A program made the translations under genes and the position numbers. A stretch of DNA of 64,000 nt, from positions 109,436 to 173,435 of the forward strand of contig NZ_JAIQDG010000026.1 in NCBI RefSeq assembly GCF_020037125.1, given 5' to 3'. The DNA is from Myxococcus sp. RHSTA-1-4 (GTDB taxonomy: Bacteria; Myxococcota; Myxococcia; Myxococcales; Myxococcaceae). This document shows positions 8,904 through 20,419 of this stretch, piece after piece (within the stretch, counting starts at the first letter, position 1; every line of letters begins with the position of its first letter). The notes beneath the pieces were generated by a model. The model did not search any database. It was not told where the DNA came from and was given only the letters and a program-made list of their open reading frames with translations.

Positions 8904-9929
8904 TCAGGCGTGGGCCTTGCCGTGGTCGTGGCTGGGACCCGTCTCCTTGTGGCCGTGGCCGTGCTCCTCGTGGGCGTGATGGCCCATGGCCACGCCCATG
9001 CCGATGAACAGCGCCGACAGCATGGTGAACACGTAGGCCTGCACGAAGGCCACGAACAGCTCCAGCAGGTAGATGCCGAAGGCGAACGGCACGCTGACCA
9101 TCGCCACCGCCGGGTGCTGGAGGATGAAGATGAGGCCCAGCAGGAAGAAGATGACGATGTGGCCCGCCAGCATGTTGGCGAAGAGACGGACGGTGAGCGC
9201 GAAGGGCTTGGTGAACAGGCCCAGGAACTCCACCGGAATCATGATGGGCCACAGCAGGGGGTGCACGCCGCCCGTCAGGTGCGCCAGGTAGCCGCCGAGG
9301 CCCGCCGCGCGGATGCCGGCAATCTGGGTGACGATGAAGGTGCACACCGCGAGGCCGCAGGTGACGGCGAGGTTGCCCGTGGCGCTCGCCATCCAGGGGA
9401 ACAGGCCCAGCAGGTTCATGAAGAGGATGAAGAAGAACGCGGTGAGCAGGTAGGGCACGTAGCGCGGGCCCTCCTCCTTGCCGATGTTCTTGATGGCCAG
9501 CTCGTCACGGACGAAGAGGACCAGCATCTCGAAGAGGTTGGCCCCGGTGCCGCGCGGCACCAGCTTCGTCTTGTCGCGGTTGCTCCAGATGAGGATGGAG
9601 CCGATGAGCAGCACCGCCGCCAGCCACATCATCACCGTGTGCTTGGTGATGGAGATGTCCAGGCAGCCCGCCAAGATGCCCGGAATCACCTCGCCGTGGT
9701 CCGTCATCCGCGGCTCGCAGGCGCCCGCCTTGAAGGGGATGAGAATCTGCGGCAGGTGGATGGTGACGTGGTCGTGGCTGAGCGGGATTTCAATCTCCAG
9801 CTCATGGGCGTCGGCGACGTGGTGGAGGATGTAGCCGGCCACGTCCTCCTTCTCGCCCTCGGCCGCCCCGGACGAGCCCCACGCCACAGCCGCGAACAGA
9901 CTGGCGAACAGCACCATTGCCTTGCGCAT
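8904..9929 (-). CDS. atpB: ATP synthase F0 subunit a with cleavable leader and His-rich tail
   Basis: 341 residues from ATG 9929, which has GGAG 7 bases upstream and overlaps the previous stop (TGATG); a GTG lies one codon earlier. After a signal-like N-terminus (ending near SSGAAEG) and a periplasmic segment come about five membrane helices. The conserved half-channel region includes LTVRLFANMLAGHIV, with the essential arginine of subunit a, and the LFVAFVQAYVFTMLSALFIG last helix. The C-terminus is unusual: nine histidines in the final 26 residues. The subunit forms the proton half-channels next to the c-ring. Confidence 0.95.
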   Translation of the reverse strand: MRKAMVLFASLFAAVAWGSSGAAEGEKEDVAGYILHHVADAHELEIEIPLSHDHVTIHLPQILIPFKAGACEPRMTDHGEVIPGILAGCLDISITKHTVMMWLAAVLLIGSILIWSNRDKTKLVPRGTGANLFEMLVLFVRDELAIKNIGKEEGPRYVPYLLTAFFFILFMNLLGLFPWMASATGNLAVTCGLAVCTFIVTQIAGIRAAGLGGYLAHLTGGVHPLLWPIMIPVEFLGLFTKPFALTVRLFANMLAGHIVIFFLLGLIFILQHPAVAMVSVPFAFGIYLLELFVAFVQAYVFTMLSALFIGMGVAMGHHAHEEHGHGHKETGPSHDHGKAHA

Positions 9930-10339
9930 CACTCGTCTCCGCCCGCCGCGCCCTTGGACGCGGCCATCACGTAGCTCACTTCAATCCACTGCAGCGCGAA
10001 GTAGACGCCGAAGAACCCCGCCACGAACGGCACCGCCGCGAGGCCCCTCGACACCACCCCCAGCAGCCCCACCAACACGCCCAGGGCCCGAAGGCCGAAC
10101 ACGATTCCCACCACCTTCAGCGCGGACTTGAGGTCCCGCTGCACCGCCCGCCGCTTCAGCACCAACGCCACCACGCCCGTCACCGCCGCCAGTCCCACGC
10201 CCCAACACGCCGACACCCGGTCTTCCGCCACCTTCGGAAGCAGGGCCGCCACCGCCGCCCCCACCGCCATCACCCCCGCCGCCATCGCCGCGTGTGAGCG
10301 GAAGGGGTCCTCCGCGCCGCCACCGCCCCGCGCCTTCAC
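9929..10339 (-). CDS. atpI: AtpI-like membrane protein of the ATP synthase operon
   Basis: 136 residues from a GTG that overlaps the atpZ stop by four bases (GTGA), with GGGGA about 8 bases upstream. Four hydrophobic segments are visible (for example AGVMAVGAAVAALLP and LGVLVGLLGVVSRGLAAVPFVAG). Its place between atpZ and atpB, tight overlaps and topology fit the AtpI group, which helps c-ring assembly or Mg2+ supply. Sequence motifs are weak, so the family name rests mainly on position. Confidence 0.7.
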   Translation of the reverse strand: MKARGGGGAEDPFRSHAAMAAGVMAVGAAVAALLPKVAEDRVSACWGVGLAAVTGVVALVLKRRAVQRDLKSALKVVGIVFGLRALGVLVGLLGVVSRGLAAVPFVAGFFGVYFALQWIEVSYVMAASKGAAGGDE

Positions 10340-10602
10340 TTCCGCTTCCCCAGTCGGGCCATCTCCCGGAGGAATCCGTAGAAACCCACGCTGATACCCG
10401 CCAGGCTCAGCCCCACCAGCAACCAGGGCGCCGTTCCCAACCACTTGTCCAGCCAGTACCCACCCAGCACCCCCACCACCGCCCCGCCCACCAGCTTCCA
10501 CACCGCCGAGATGTAGGGCTCCGCCGCCCTCATCTGGCGCGCCGCCGGACCCAGCTCGCTGCCGTCCGAACCACCTGGCTCCCGGGGCTCCTTCTCCGCC
10601 AT
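10336..10602 (-). CDS. atpZ: AtpZ/AtpI-family F0F1 accessory protein
   Basis: 88 residues starting at ATG 10602. A short charged N-terminus precedes two membrane helices with the conserved pattern WKLVGGAVVGVLGGYWLDKWLG and LVGLSLAGISVGFYGFLREM, typical of AtpZ (F0F1-ATPase subunit, putative). It is the first gene of the F0 operon. An AAACCC/GGGTTT inverted repeat lies 15 bases upstream of the start. The small size and two helices distinguish it from the larger AtpI-like product that follows. Confidence 0.85.
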   Translation of the reverse strand: MAEKEPREPGGSDGSELGPAARQMRAAEPYISAVWKLVGGAVVGVLGGYWLDKWLGTAPWLLVGLSLAGISVGFYGFLREMARLGKRK

Positions 10603-11047
10603 TCGGACGCCTCCCCAAACCCCGGGAAAACCTCGGGTTTCCAGCACCACCCGAACCTGCCCCATCACGCGCGGGCGCCGCTTAGCATCGAATGCTCGGC
10701 ACACGCAACCGCTACCATCCGGCCCCGGACACCGCCCCACAGCCGGGGTTGCGGCACCCTCAAGCTCAGCTATCGCGATCTGCCCCGGCAGGGCGAAAAA
10801 CCCCCGCCGCGCCCCGGGCCCCCGGGTGGGAGACGGGCCGGAAGCACCCCGCCCTCCTGGCCCTCCCCCGGGCACGGTGGAGTCGTTGCGCCTCATATAA
10901 AGGTGGGACCGCGCCGGGATGTGGGTGAGCCCGCTCCGCTCCCCAGGCACCCGCCAGTCCAGCGGCGGCTCGGCCGCTCCTCGTCGCCCGGGGGCGCGCG
11001 TCGCCAGCTTGCTTCAAGGACCCAAGACCGCATCACCGGAGGACTCC
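10603..11047. promoter_or_regulatory. Divergent intergenic region (atp operon / PEBP gene)
   Basis: 445 bp without a gene. It must contain the promoter of the atp F0 operon (leftward) and of the PEBP gene (rightward). A TATAAA at 10896-10901 could be the -10 of the rightward promoter, but no convincing -35 is in register. The inverted repeat AAACCC (10617-10622)/GGGTTT (10635-10640) flanks the atpZ start side. Nothing else is recognised. Confidence 0.4.
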
Positions 11048-11569
11048 ATGCCGAAGCCCCTCGTGCTCACGTCCCCCCGCTTCAAGGACGGAGACATCAT
11101 CCCCATCGCCTACACGGGCGAGGGCGAGGACCTCTCCCCTCCCTTGCACTGGGAGAACATGCCGGCCGGGACGAAGAGCCTGGCGCTCATCGTGGAGGAC
11201 CCGGACGCGCCGGACCCGAAGAACCCGCAGATGACCTGGTGCCACTGGATTCTCTACAACATCCCCCCGAGCGCCCAGCGGCTGCCCGAGGGCGCCAACC
11301 CGGACGTCCTGCCCCCCGGCACGCTCCAGGGGCAGAACGACTGGCACCGCGTGGGCTACGGCGGGCCCATGCCCCCCATCGGCCGCCACCGCTACTTCTT
11401 CCGGCTGTACGCGCTGGACACCGTGCTGCCCGACCTGCGCCGGCCCACGCGCAAGGAATTGCTGGCCGCCATGGAGGACCACATCCTCGGTCAGGCGGAG
11501 CTCATCGGCCTGTACGAGAAGGTCCACCACCGCGGCGCGGAGTGGGGCGCGGCCGGCAAGCCCTACTGA
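11048..11569 (+). CDS. YbhB/YbcL-family phosphatidylethanolamine-binding-like protein
   Basis: 173 residues from ATG 11048, with GGAGG just upstream. The sequence shows the bacterial PEBP signature: a DLSPPLHWENMP strand, the ligand-pocket motif DPDAPDP, WCHWILYNIP, YGGPMPPIGRHRYFFRLYALD and the LGQAELIGLYE end. Cytosolic bacterial PEBP-like proteins have a conserved anion-binding pocket; their physiological ligand is mostly unknown. It is a single gene divergent from the atp operon. Confidence 0.93.
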   Translation: MPKPLVLTSPRFKDGDIIPIAYTGEGEDLSPPLHWENMPAGTKSLALIVEDPDAPDPKNPQMTWCHWILYNIPPSAQRLPEGANPDVLPPGTLQGQNDWHRVGYGGPMPPIGRHRYFFRLYALDTVLPDLRRPTRKELLAAMEDHILGQAELIGLYEKVHHRGAEWGAAGKPY

Positions 11570-11740
11570 CGCGGCGTGGGCAGGAGGCGCCTCGGGGCCC
11601 GCGCTCCCGTGCTGAATGGCGCGGGGCGCCGCCGAGGCCTCACGCGCCGGCATGCGAGGCCCCGCGCCGGTCTTCCCGGCGCGAGGGGCGTCCTGCTTCG
11701 CCCGGCCGCGCCACCGGGCTCCGTGCCCCGGTGTGAGGGC

Positions 11741-14353
11741 TCAGGCCACCGGCGCCGTGGCACCGGGCGCGCGGCGGCGGCCCAGGAGCACCGCCACCAC
11801 GCCCAGCAGGCCCAGGAGGCTGAGCGCGCCGGACACCCACTCGACGGAGTCGTGGACGAAGGACAGCGTCACGTCGCGCCGCTGGGTGAAGGTGAGCTGG
11901 AAGGTGGGGAAGGCCAGGTACACGGGCTCGCCCTCGGCGCTGCGCCAGTTGGGGAAGTAGCCCTGCCTCACCCACAGGGGCACCGGGCGCGAGGGCTCCG
12001 CCGACAGCGTCACCGTGGCGGTGTTGCCCTCCACCTTCGAGTCCGTCACGGACGGCGCGTCCTTCAGCGGCACGCGCACCTTCTCCAGCGCGTCGAAGAG
12101 GCCCTTGGCCACCTCGCGCGTGGCCAGCCGCTGCGCGTACAGCAGCGCCTCCTTGTCCGTCATCGTCGAGTCCGTGAGCTGGAGGTCCCCGGCGATGGCC
12201 TTCATCTCCTCCGGGCTGATGGTGGGCACCACGTGCACGGTGCCCCTGTCCCGCGACAGCACCTCCAGCCGCTCGAACAGCGGGTCCGCGCTGGCCAGCA
12301 GCACCACGTGTTTCGTGCGGCTGAAGCGCTCCAGCGCCGCGTAGGCGGCCTCCTCGTCGCGGTAGCGGTACTCGGTGACGAGCGCCGTCTGGAAGCGCTC
12401 CCAGTCCGACTCCGCATCCAGCGCCCCGGCGCGGCTGAGCACCAGCGGCGTGTCCAGGCGCGCGTCGCGGAAGGCCTCCTCGCCCAGGCGCACGAAGTCG
12501 AAGCCGAAGTCCGGCCGCGGCTTCACGCTGAAGGAGGTGAAGGTGAGCACCGGCTCGTACGCGGGCACCACCGCGGTGCCCGGGGCCGCGTCGCGGAAGG
12601 CATACAGCTCCCAGCGGCCCGGCGGGGACACGCGCCGCACCTGGGGCATGGCGGCCAGCCGCGCCTTGATGCCCTCCGAGTGGGCGGCGAGGTACTGGAT
12701 GTTGAAGAGGCGCAGGCGCGCCACCTGGGCCTCCAGCGGCGCCGCGTCGAACTCGCCGGCGTGCAGCTTGCCGTCGATGCCGAAGGTCTCCTGGTGCGTG
12801 GAGAAGCTGTTGCGCAGCGGGTTGGCGAAGAAGACGTTGATGGCGGACTCGCGGAACACCGTCGTCAGCGAGTGCCCGCCGGCGGCGCCCACCAGGACCT
12901 GGAGGCCGAAGGGGTCCACCAGTCCCGCCTGCCCCTGCTCCACCAGCACGCGCCCGTCGGTGCGGCCGCCCAGCGCGTCGATGACCTGCTGGTACTCCGC
13001 GGCCAGCTCCGGACCGATGTTGCCGGTGGGCTCGCGCTCCAGCTTGAAGTGCGCGAAGAAGACCAGCGCGCACGCGGCGCCCACCGCCATGCGCGCGTGA
13101 GGCCAGCGCCACACCTCGCCCGCCACGGCGACGAGGTAGCCCACCAGGAAGACCATCAGGAAGGGGAAGGCCACCACGATGCGGCCCGGCTGAATCGCCA
13201 GGGACTGGAGCCCCAGCACCTCCACCGTGGGCAGCAGCGTGAAGACGAGCATCACCCCCAGCGTGGCCACCAGCGCCAGCGCGCGCCCGTCCCGCTTGAA
13301 GAAGGCCGCCAGCGTGCCGAAGAGGAGGTACGCGCCCAGGCGGAGGAAGGCGTAGATGAAGGCCCCGGGCGGGGGCGTCTCCAGCGCCTGCGTGGGCACG
13401 TACTTCAGCTTCAGCAGCATGGGCAGCACCCACACCGCCGACAGCAGCAACGCGCCCAGGCCGATGGCGAAGTGCAGCCCCAGCACGCGGGCCCGCGCCG
13501 CCCACGAGGGCGCCTGCACCAGCCGCGCCACCACGAGACAGATGAAGAGGAACGCCGCCACCCACACCACGTGCACGTTGGTGAGCGCCACCAGCGCCAG
13601 GAACACGGAGGACAGCACCGCGGGCACCCGGCCCCGGTCCGCCTCCAGGAAGGCGGCGTAGAAGGCCAGCGTGAAGACGTGCGCCAGCAACTGCGTGGAC
13701 AGGCCCGCGTCGAAGGTGGAGTGAAGCGTGATTCCCAGCCCGCGCACCGGGCTGTTGTTGGCGAGGAAACCCACCGCCAGCGCGCCGGCCACCAGCCCCG
13801 CCACGCGCGCGCCCCCCAGGCGCCGGCCGCACTCGTAGCTGAGCAGCGGCACCGCCGCGCTGGCCAGCGTCTGCACCGTCCAGAAGGACGCCGTGGTGCT
13901 CATCCCCACCTTCGTGCCCAGCGCGACGAGGAAGTAGAAGACGGGCGGGTAGAAGTTGGGGAAGGGCATGCCCGCGAAGTACTCGGGCATCCACCCGGAC
14001 ACGGCGGGGAAGACGCGCTGCGCGTACAGGTGCGCCACGCCGTAGTGGGCCACGCCGTCCCAGCCGCCGGGCAGCTCGGACTCGAAGACGCGCCGCAGGT
14101 ACGGGCCGCACACGGCGGCGAACAGCAGTAGCAGCGCGCCCAGGTCCAGCGCCCGCTCGGCCCGGACGCTCGCGGGGAACAGCCAGCGCAGCGGCCCCGG
14201 CACATCCGGTGGCGGCGCGGACGGAACGGCATGGGGCGAGGGACGCGCGTCGGTGGACGGCGGGACGGGCTGACGGAGAGGCTGGGACACGGCGCGGGCT
14301 CGCGGACTCGGAAGACCTGGGACGTGAGGGAGTCCCCCCACGGGCTGCGCCAC
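11741..14353 (-). CDS. Large polytopic membrane protein (GT-C-like / PTPS-related family resemblance)
   Basis: 870 residues: a Pro-rich N-terminal stretch of about 65 residues, then about 11 membrane helices up to residue ~430, then a long soluble region and one last helix before an RRR-rich tail. After the first helix comes WDGVAHYGVAHLYAQRVFPAVSGW and then PFPNFYPPVFYFLVALG, reminiscent of the acidic first loop of GT-C lipid-linked-sugar transferases and of the 6-pyruvoyl-tetrahydropterin synthase-related membrane proteins. I cannot assign a substrate. The start could also be a codon inside the Pro-rich region. No partner gene is evident nearby. Confidence 0.75.
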   Translation of the reverse strand: MAQPVGGLPHVPGLPSPRARAVSQPLRQPVPPSTDARPSPHAVPSAPPPDVPGPLRWLFPASVRAERALDLGALLLLFAAVCGPYLRRVFESELPGGWDGVAHYGVAHLYAQRVFPAVSGWMPEYFAGMPFPNFYPPVFYFLVALGTKVGMSTTASFWTVQTLASAAVPLLSYECGRRLGGARVAGLVAGALAVGFLANNSPVRGLGITLHSTFDAGLSTQLLAHVFTLAFYAAFLEADRGRVPAVLSSVFLALVALTNVHVVWVAAFLFICLVVARLVQAPSWAARARVLGLHFAIGLGALLLSAVWVLPMLLKLKYVPTQALETPPPGAFIYAFLRLGAYLLFGTLAAFFKRDGRALALVATLGVMLVFTLLPTVEVLGLQSLAIQPGRIVVAFPFLMVFLVGYLVAVAGEVWRWPHARMAVGAACALVFFAHFKLEREPTGNIGPELAAEYQQVIDALGGRTDGRVLVEQGQAGLVDPFGLQVLVGAAGGHSLTTVFRESAINVFFANPLRNSFSTHQETFGIDGKLHAGEFDAAPLEAQVARLRLFNIQYLAAHSEGIKARLAAMPQVRRVSPPGRWELYAFRDAAPGTAVVPAYEPVLTFTSFSVKPRPDFGFDFVRLGEEAFRDARLDTPLVLSRAGALDAESDWERFQTALVTEYRYRDEEAAYAALERFSRTKHVVLLASADPLFERLEVLSRDRGTVHVVPTISPEEMKAIAGDLQLTDSTMTDKEALLYAQRLATREVAKGLFDALEKVRVPLKDAPSVTDSKVEGNTATVTLSAEPSRPVPLWVRQGYFPNWRSAEGEPVYLAFPTFQLTFTQRRDVTLSFVHDSVEWVSGALSLLGLLGVVAVLLGRRRAPGATAPVA

Positions 14354-14548
14354 GCGGCCCGCCAGGGCAGTGCTCCCGGCGGGCCGCGCGGACGGCTTCT
14401 ATGTACAGCGGGACGGGGCGGGAACGGGAGTCCCGCCCCCCTGCTCTCCCAGCGGCCGCGCGGAAGGGTTTCGGCGGGAGTGCCGTCCCTCCGCCCTCCC
14501 CTTCAGGCCGCGGGGCCTTGGGGGAGGGACGGACACCGGGAATCCGGC

Positions 14549-16138
14549 TCAGTGCGTGGTGGAACCACCCAGCGTGCGGACGCGGGTGGGAGCGGCGACG
14601 GACTCCACCCCGTCATCCACGGCGATGGGGCCGGCCAGCGACTCCTCGGGAGCCGAGCTCGGACCCGCCAGCGACGGGTTCAGCAGGAACGACTCCAGCA
14701 CCTGCTTGCGGTGGGGCAGGAACACGTTGGTGAGCGCGGGGGAGATGCGGAAGCGGCTGCCGTCGGGGCCCGCCTCGGTGAACTCCTCCACGTGGGTGAA
14801 GCCCAGCGACGACGGCCACGTCAGGCCGCCGCCCAGCGAGGAGGTCATGCCCGGCGCGTGGCAGCCGATGCACGTCTGCGTCTCCGCGCGGTTGGCGATG
14901 TTCGCCGGCGTCAGGCCCTGCGGGTTGCCGTTGGCCACGAGCTGGCTGGAGATGCGGCCGGCGAAGGTGGCGCCGAGCTGCGAGCTGTAGTTGCTCACCG
15001 CCGCGTCCGGGCTGTCCGGGGCGTTGAACGTGTTGTTGATGTCCATGGTGATGGCGTTCACGTTGGTGGCCTGGAGCCCCGCCACCTGCGTGAGGAAGTG
15101 GTCCTGGAAGGCCACCGAGTTGCCATCGTTGAACTGCCGGCCGAACGGGTTGTTCTTCACCGTCTCCGGGCGCACCAGCAGCTTGCAGGTGGTGGTGCTC
15201 GTCTCCTCCACGTCCACGCCGCCCGTGGTGGTGGTGGTGCACACCTTGTCCAGCCGGAAGTCCTTCAGCGTCCAGGGGAACGAGGTGAACTGGTTGGAGC
15301 GGATCTGCCCGCGGCTGTTGGAGTACGTGCCCGCCCCCAGCATGCCGTAGTGCTCCGGGCGAACCACCGGCGCGAAGCCCGGCAGGCCGTTGAAGAAGAA
15401 GTTGTCCAGCTTGGTGGCGCGCGACGCCGGGCTGGGGTCCGACGACAGCTCCGCCCAGAACTGCGCCACCGGGCAGCAGCCGGCCAGGCCGGAGCCCTGC
15501 GGGTTGGGCAGCACGCCCTCGAAGATGACGAGGTTGCGGCCACCCGTGGTGCCGGAGTTCTTCGCGAACACGATGCGGTACTCACCGCAGTGCGAGCCGT
15601 CCACCGGCGCCAGGTCGAACCGGTTCACCAGGCCGATGGGGATGTACGAGTCCGAGCCCGTGAAGGGGTTGGTGCTCGCCAGCGCGCCCTCGCTCCGGGG
15701 ACACTGGTTGAACGGGAAGCCGTTCAGCGTGCCCTGGCCCGCGGTGTTGGTGACGTCGTCACAGTGCGCGCCGCCGGTGGTGACGCCCGGCTTCTTGTTC
15801 TGCGTGTCCCACCACTGCTGGTACACGCTCAGCGACGAGTTCGTCACGCCCGCGCGGCTGGTGAGGGTGTCCATCACCCGCTGGAAGGTGAAGTTCGTGA
15901 GGATGGACTGCTCCGTCACGAACAGCGACTTGCGCGCGTCCACGTTGAACGTGCCGCCGCAGGTGGCGCCGGAGGCCAGCGCCTCCGCCGTCGAGCCCAC
16001 GTGCTCGTTCACGAACTCCTCGATGTTCTCTTCGCCCACGCAGCCGTACGCGACCTCCAGCACCGCCACACCGGCGATGGCCGCATACAGGCCGCGCCGC
16101 CCGAACCGGCCGGGCGTGCTGACCTTCTTGTCTTGCAT
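14549..16138 (-). CDS. Predicted lipoprotein with one c-type haem motif
   Basis: 529 residues from ATG 16138 (GAGGGGG 8 bases upstream). A hydrophobic leader ends in VAYGC, a plausible lipobox. The middle is Asn/Thr/Ser-rich with scattered cysteines. A single CIGCH motif (Cys423-His427) could bind haem c covalently, and a conserved-looking LVNRFDLAP segment lies in the N-terminal half. This pattern recurs in large exported myxobacterial proteins of unknown function. The upstream 16196-16290 is markedly AT-rich and is the likely promoter. Confidence 0.75.
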   Translation of the reverse strand: MQDKKVSTPGRFGRRGLYAAIAGVAVLEVAYGCVGEENIEEFVNEHVGSTAEALASGATCGGTFNVDARKSLFVTEQSILTNFTFQRVMDTLTSRAGVTNSSLSVYQQWWDTQNKKPGVTTGGAHCDDVTNTAGQGTLNGFPFNQCPRSEGALASTNPFTGSDSYIPIGLVNRFDLAPVDGSHCGEYRIVFAKNSGTTGGRNLVIFEGVLPNPQGSGLAGCCPVAQFWAELSSDPSPASRATKLDNFFFNGLPGFAPVVRPEHYGMLGAGTYSNSRGQIRSNQFTSFPWTLKDFRLDKVCTTTTTGGVDVEETSTTTCKLLVRPETVKNNPFGRQFNDGNSVAFQDHFLTQVAGLQATNVNAITMDINNTFNAPDSPDAAVSNYSSQLGATFAGRISSQLVANGNPQGLTPANIANRAETQTCIGCHAPGMTSSLGGGLTWPSSLGFTHVEEFTEAGPDGSRFRISPALTNVFLPHRKQVLESFLLNPSLAGPSSAPEESLAGPIAVDDGVESVAAPTRVRTLGGSTTH

Positions 16139-16195
16139 GTGTACTGCCCCCTCTGGACTTGGGCGTGCCCCTGGCGGAATCCAGGTGCACGTGAA

Positions 16196-16290
16196 GTAAA
16201 TATTACCGGTCCGAGCAGACTCCGGTAAAGCCGGGTAGGCAGTTTTACGGGAATTTTACGCTATTTCCTCCCAGGCAAACATCCCAACTC
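16196..16290 (-). promoter_or_regulatory. AT-rich promoter region of the haem-motif lipoprotein gene
   Basis: A stretch with clearly lower GC than the surroundings (runs such as gtaaatatta and ggaattttacgctattt on the plus strand) precedes the 16138 start. An exact -10/-35 pair cannot be fixed. The contrast with neighbouring GC-rich DNA supports a promoter or silencer-binding region. Confidence 0.4.
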
Positions 16291-16297
16291 ATTGATT

Positions 16298-17536
16298 TCA
16301 TTTGGGAATCAGGGGTTTCCCGTAAAAGGCGGTGGGTCCGAAACCGTCCCGGCCCACGGCCAGCAGGAGGCCGAAACCCTCGGGGCCGGCGCCCAGGGAG
16401 GCGGTGGGGACGTCCAGGACGTAGCGGCCCCCGCCCTCGTCGCGGAAGCGGACGCCCGCGGGGGCTTCCAGGGTGGTGCGCTCGGCGTAGGCCGTGTCGT
16501 AGGAGAAGTCGCGGCCGCCGGAGGCTTTGCAGAACATCCGGCGCGGCGAATAGACGGCGCAGTAGTGCGCCCAGGCGTACGGCAGCGTCACCGCGTGCGA
16601 GGAGTCCATCAGCGCATCCCGGGGCCGGGTGGGCGGCAGGGGGACGAAGAAGAACTGGAGGTTGGTCTGCGCCCAGTCCGTCACCGGGGCCGCCAGCTCC
16701 AGGGCCACGGTGGTGGTGCCGCCCTCCTGGCGCAGCGAGACCGCCTTGAAGCGGTGGGAGCGCGCGTCCAGCGAGGGGTAGAGCACGGGCTCGGCGTCCC
16801 TCGGGGCGGCCTCGCGGGTGTCGCCCTCCGCGAGCGCGGGCACGGTGCGGTGGTCGATGAAGCCCACGTAGTCCCGCGCGGTGGCCACGGTGACGGAGAG
16901 GGCTCGGGGTACAGGGGTGCCCTTGAGGCGGTAATAGCGCTCCAGCGGCACCTCCACGTGCAGGCGCGGCCCGTCCACGCGCTGCACCACCGCCGCGTCC
17001 GGGCCCACCGCGTCCGCGTGCACGGCGTCGCGCACGTACACCTGGGGCGTGTAGCCGGACACCGCCGGAGCCATGATGCCCACGCGCACTTCCAGCCGAT
17101 GGGGCAGCTCCAGCGCGGTGCGCACGGGGTAGCCCAGGTCCGCGGCGTACTGGGGGTCCGCCGTGAGGGCGTAGGGCGTGCGCGTGTCGCCGGCCTCGCC
17201 CAGGAAGAGGTAGAGGTTCTGATCCGCCTCGTTGCGGAAGGCTCCCTGGAAGGTGGCGTCCACCACGAGGTGCGTGGCGGTGCGCGTGGCGGAAAGGGCG
17301 GTGAGCACCAGCTCGCGGGCGCCCGTCAGCGTGGGTTTGTGGACCTGCTGGTGCTCGGCCACGTGGGCGCAGGCCGACTCCGAGACACCTTCCGGCAGCA
17401 CACAGTCCAGGCCGTAGGGGTTGGGCTTCGGGCCGCGGCTGCACGCGGCGAGGAGGAGCGCGGAGAGGAGCGCGGCGCGGTGGGGGATGCGCCGCGGTGG
17501 ATGGGCTTGTCTGGAGGTGCTGCCGGCAAGCGACAT
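16298..17536 (-). CDS. Lipoprotein of unknown function
   Basis: 412 residues from ATG 17536, chosen because it gives a typical lipoprotein signal (RRIPHRAALLSALLLAAC then SRGPKPNPYG); the open frame runs upstream without coding character. The mature part is rich in beta-prone segments such as LYLFLGEAGDTRTPYALTADPQ and LQFFFVPLPPTRPRDALMDSSH and ends in a region mentioning no known motif. I do not recognise the family. It is divergent from the histidine kinase gene and might be its sensed or regulated neighbour, but nothing in the sequence proves this. Confidence 0.8.
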   Translation of the reverse strand: MSLAGSTSRQAHPPRRIPHRAALLSALLLAACSRGPKPNPYGLDCVLPEGVSESACAHVAEHQQVHKPTLTGARELVLTALSATRTATHLVVDATFQGAFRNEADQNLYLFLGEAGDTRTPYALTADPQYAADLGYPVRTALELPHRLEVRVGIMAPAVSGYTPQVYVRDAVHADAVGPDAAVVQRVDGPRLHVEVPLERYYRLKGTPVPRALSVTVATARDYVGFIDHRTVPALAEGDTREAAPRDAEPVLYPSLDARSHRFKAVSLRQEGGTTTVALELAAPVTDWAQTNLQFFFVPLPPTRPRDALMDSSHAVTLPYAWAHYCAVYSPRRMFCKASGGRDFSYDTAYAERTTLEAPAGVRFRDEGGGRYVLDVPTASLGAGPEGFGLLLAVGRDGFGPTAFYGKPLIPK

Positions 17537-17768
17537 GGTGCGGGCAGCGTAGTCCCACTGCGCTCCACTTCGGCAGTGGCACCGCGCGGGACTCGTCTCA
17601 TGAGCACCGGCGACCGCCCGCGCGCGGGCTCCTCGATACAAACAGGGCCAAGCCACCCCATCCACGGGTTCGCCGCCCGAGGACCGTCCCCCACGCTGTA
17701 GGCTGGTGAGCGAAGCGCCCGGGCGCCACTTCCGCCCGGCCTGCCAGCGATGGAAGAGTCCGGGTGCC

Positions 17769-20414
<2,646 letters not shown>

Positions 20415-20419
20415 GGCGG

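Noticed and set aside
11570..11740. Intrinsic terminators between the PEBP gene and the large membrane protein gene
   Set aside because: Several GC-rich inverted repeats exist but none has a U-run on either strand.
17706..17768. Upstream GTG start for the histidine kinase
   Set aside because: The 21 extra residues lack coding character and no good ribosome site precedes them; GTG 17769 has GGAAGAG at suitable spacing.
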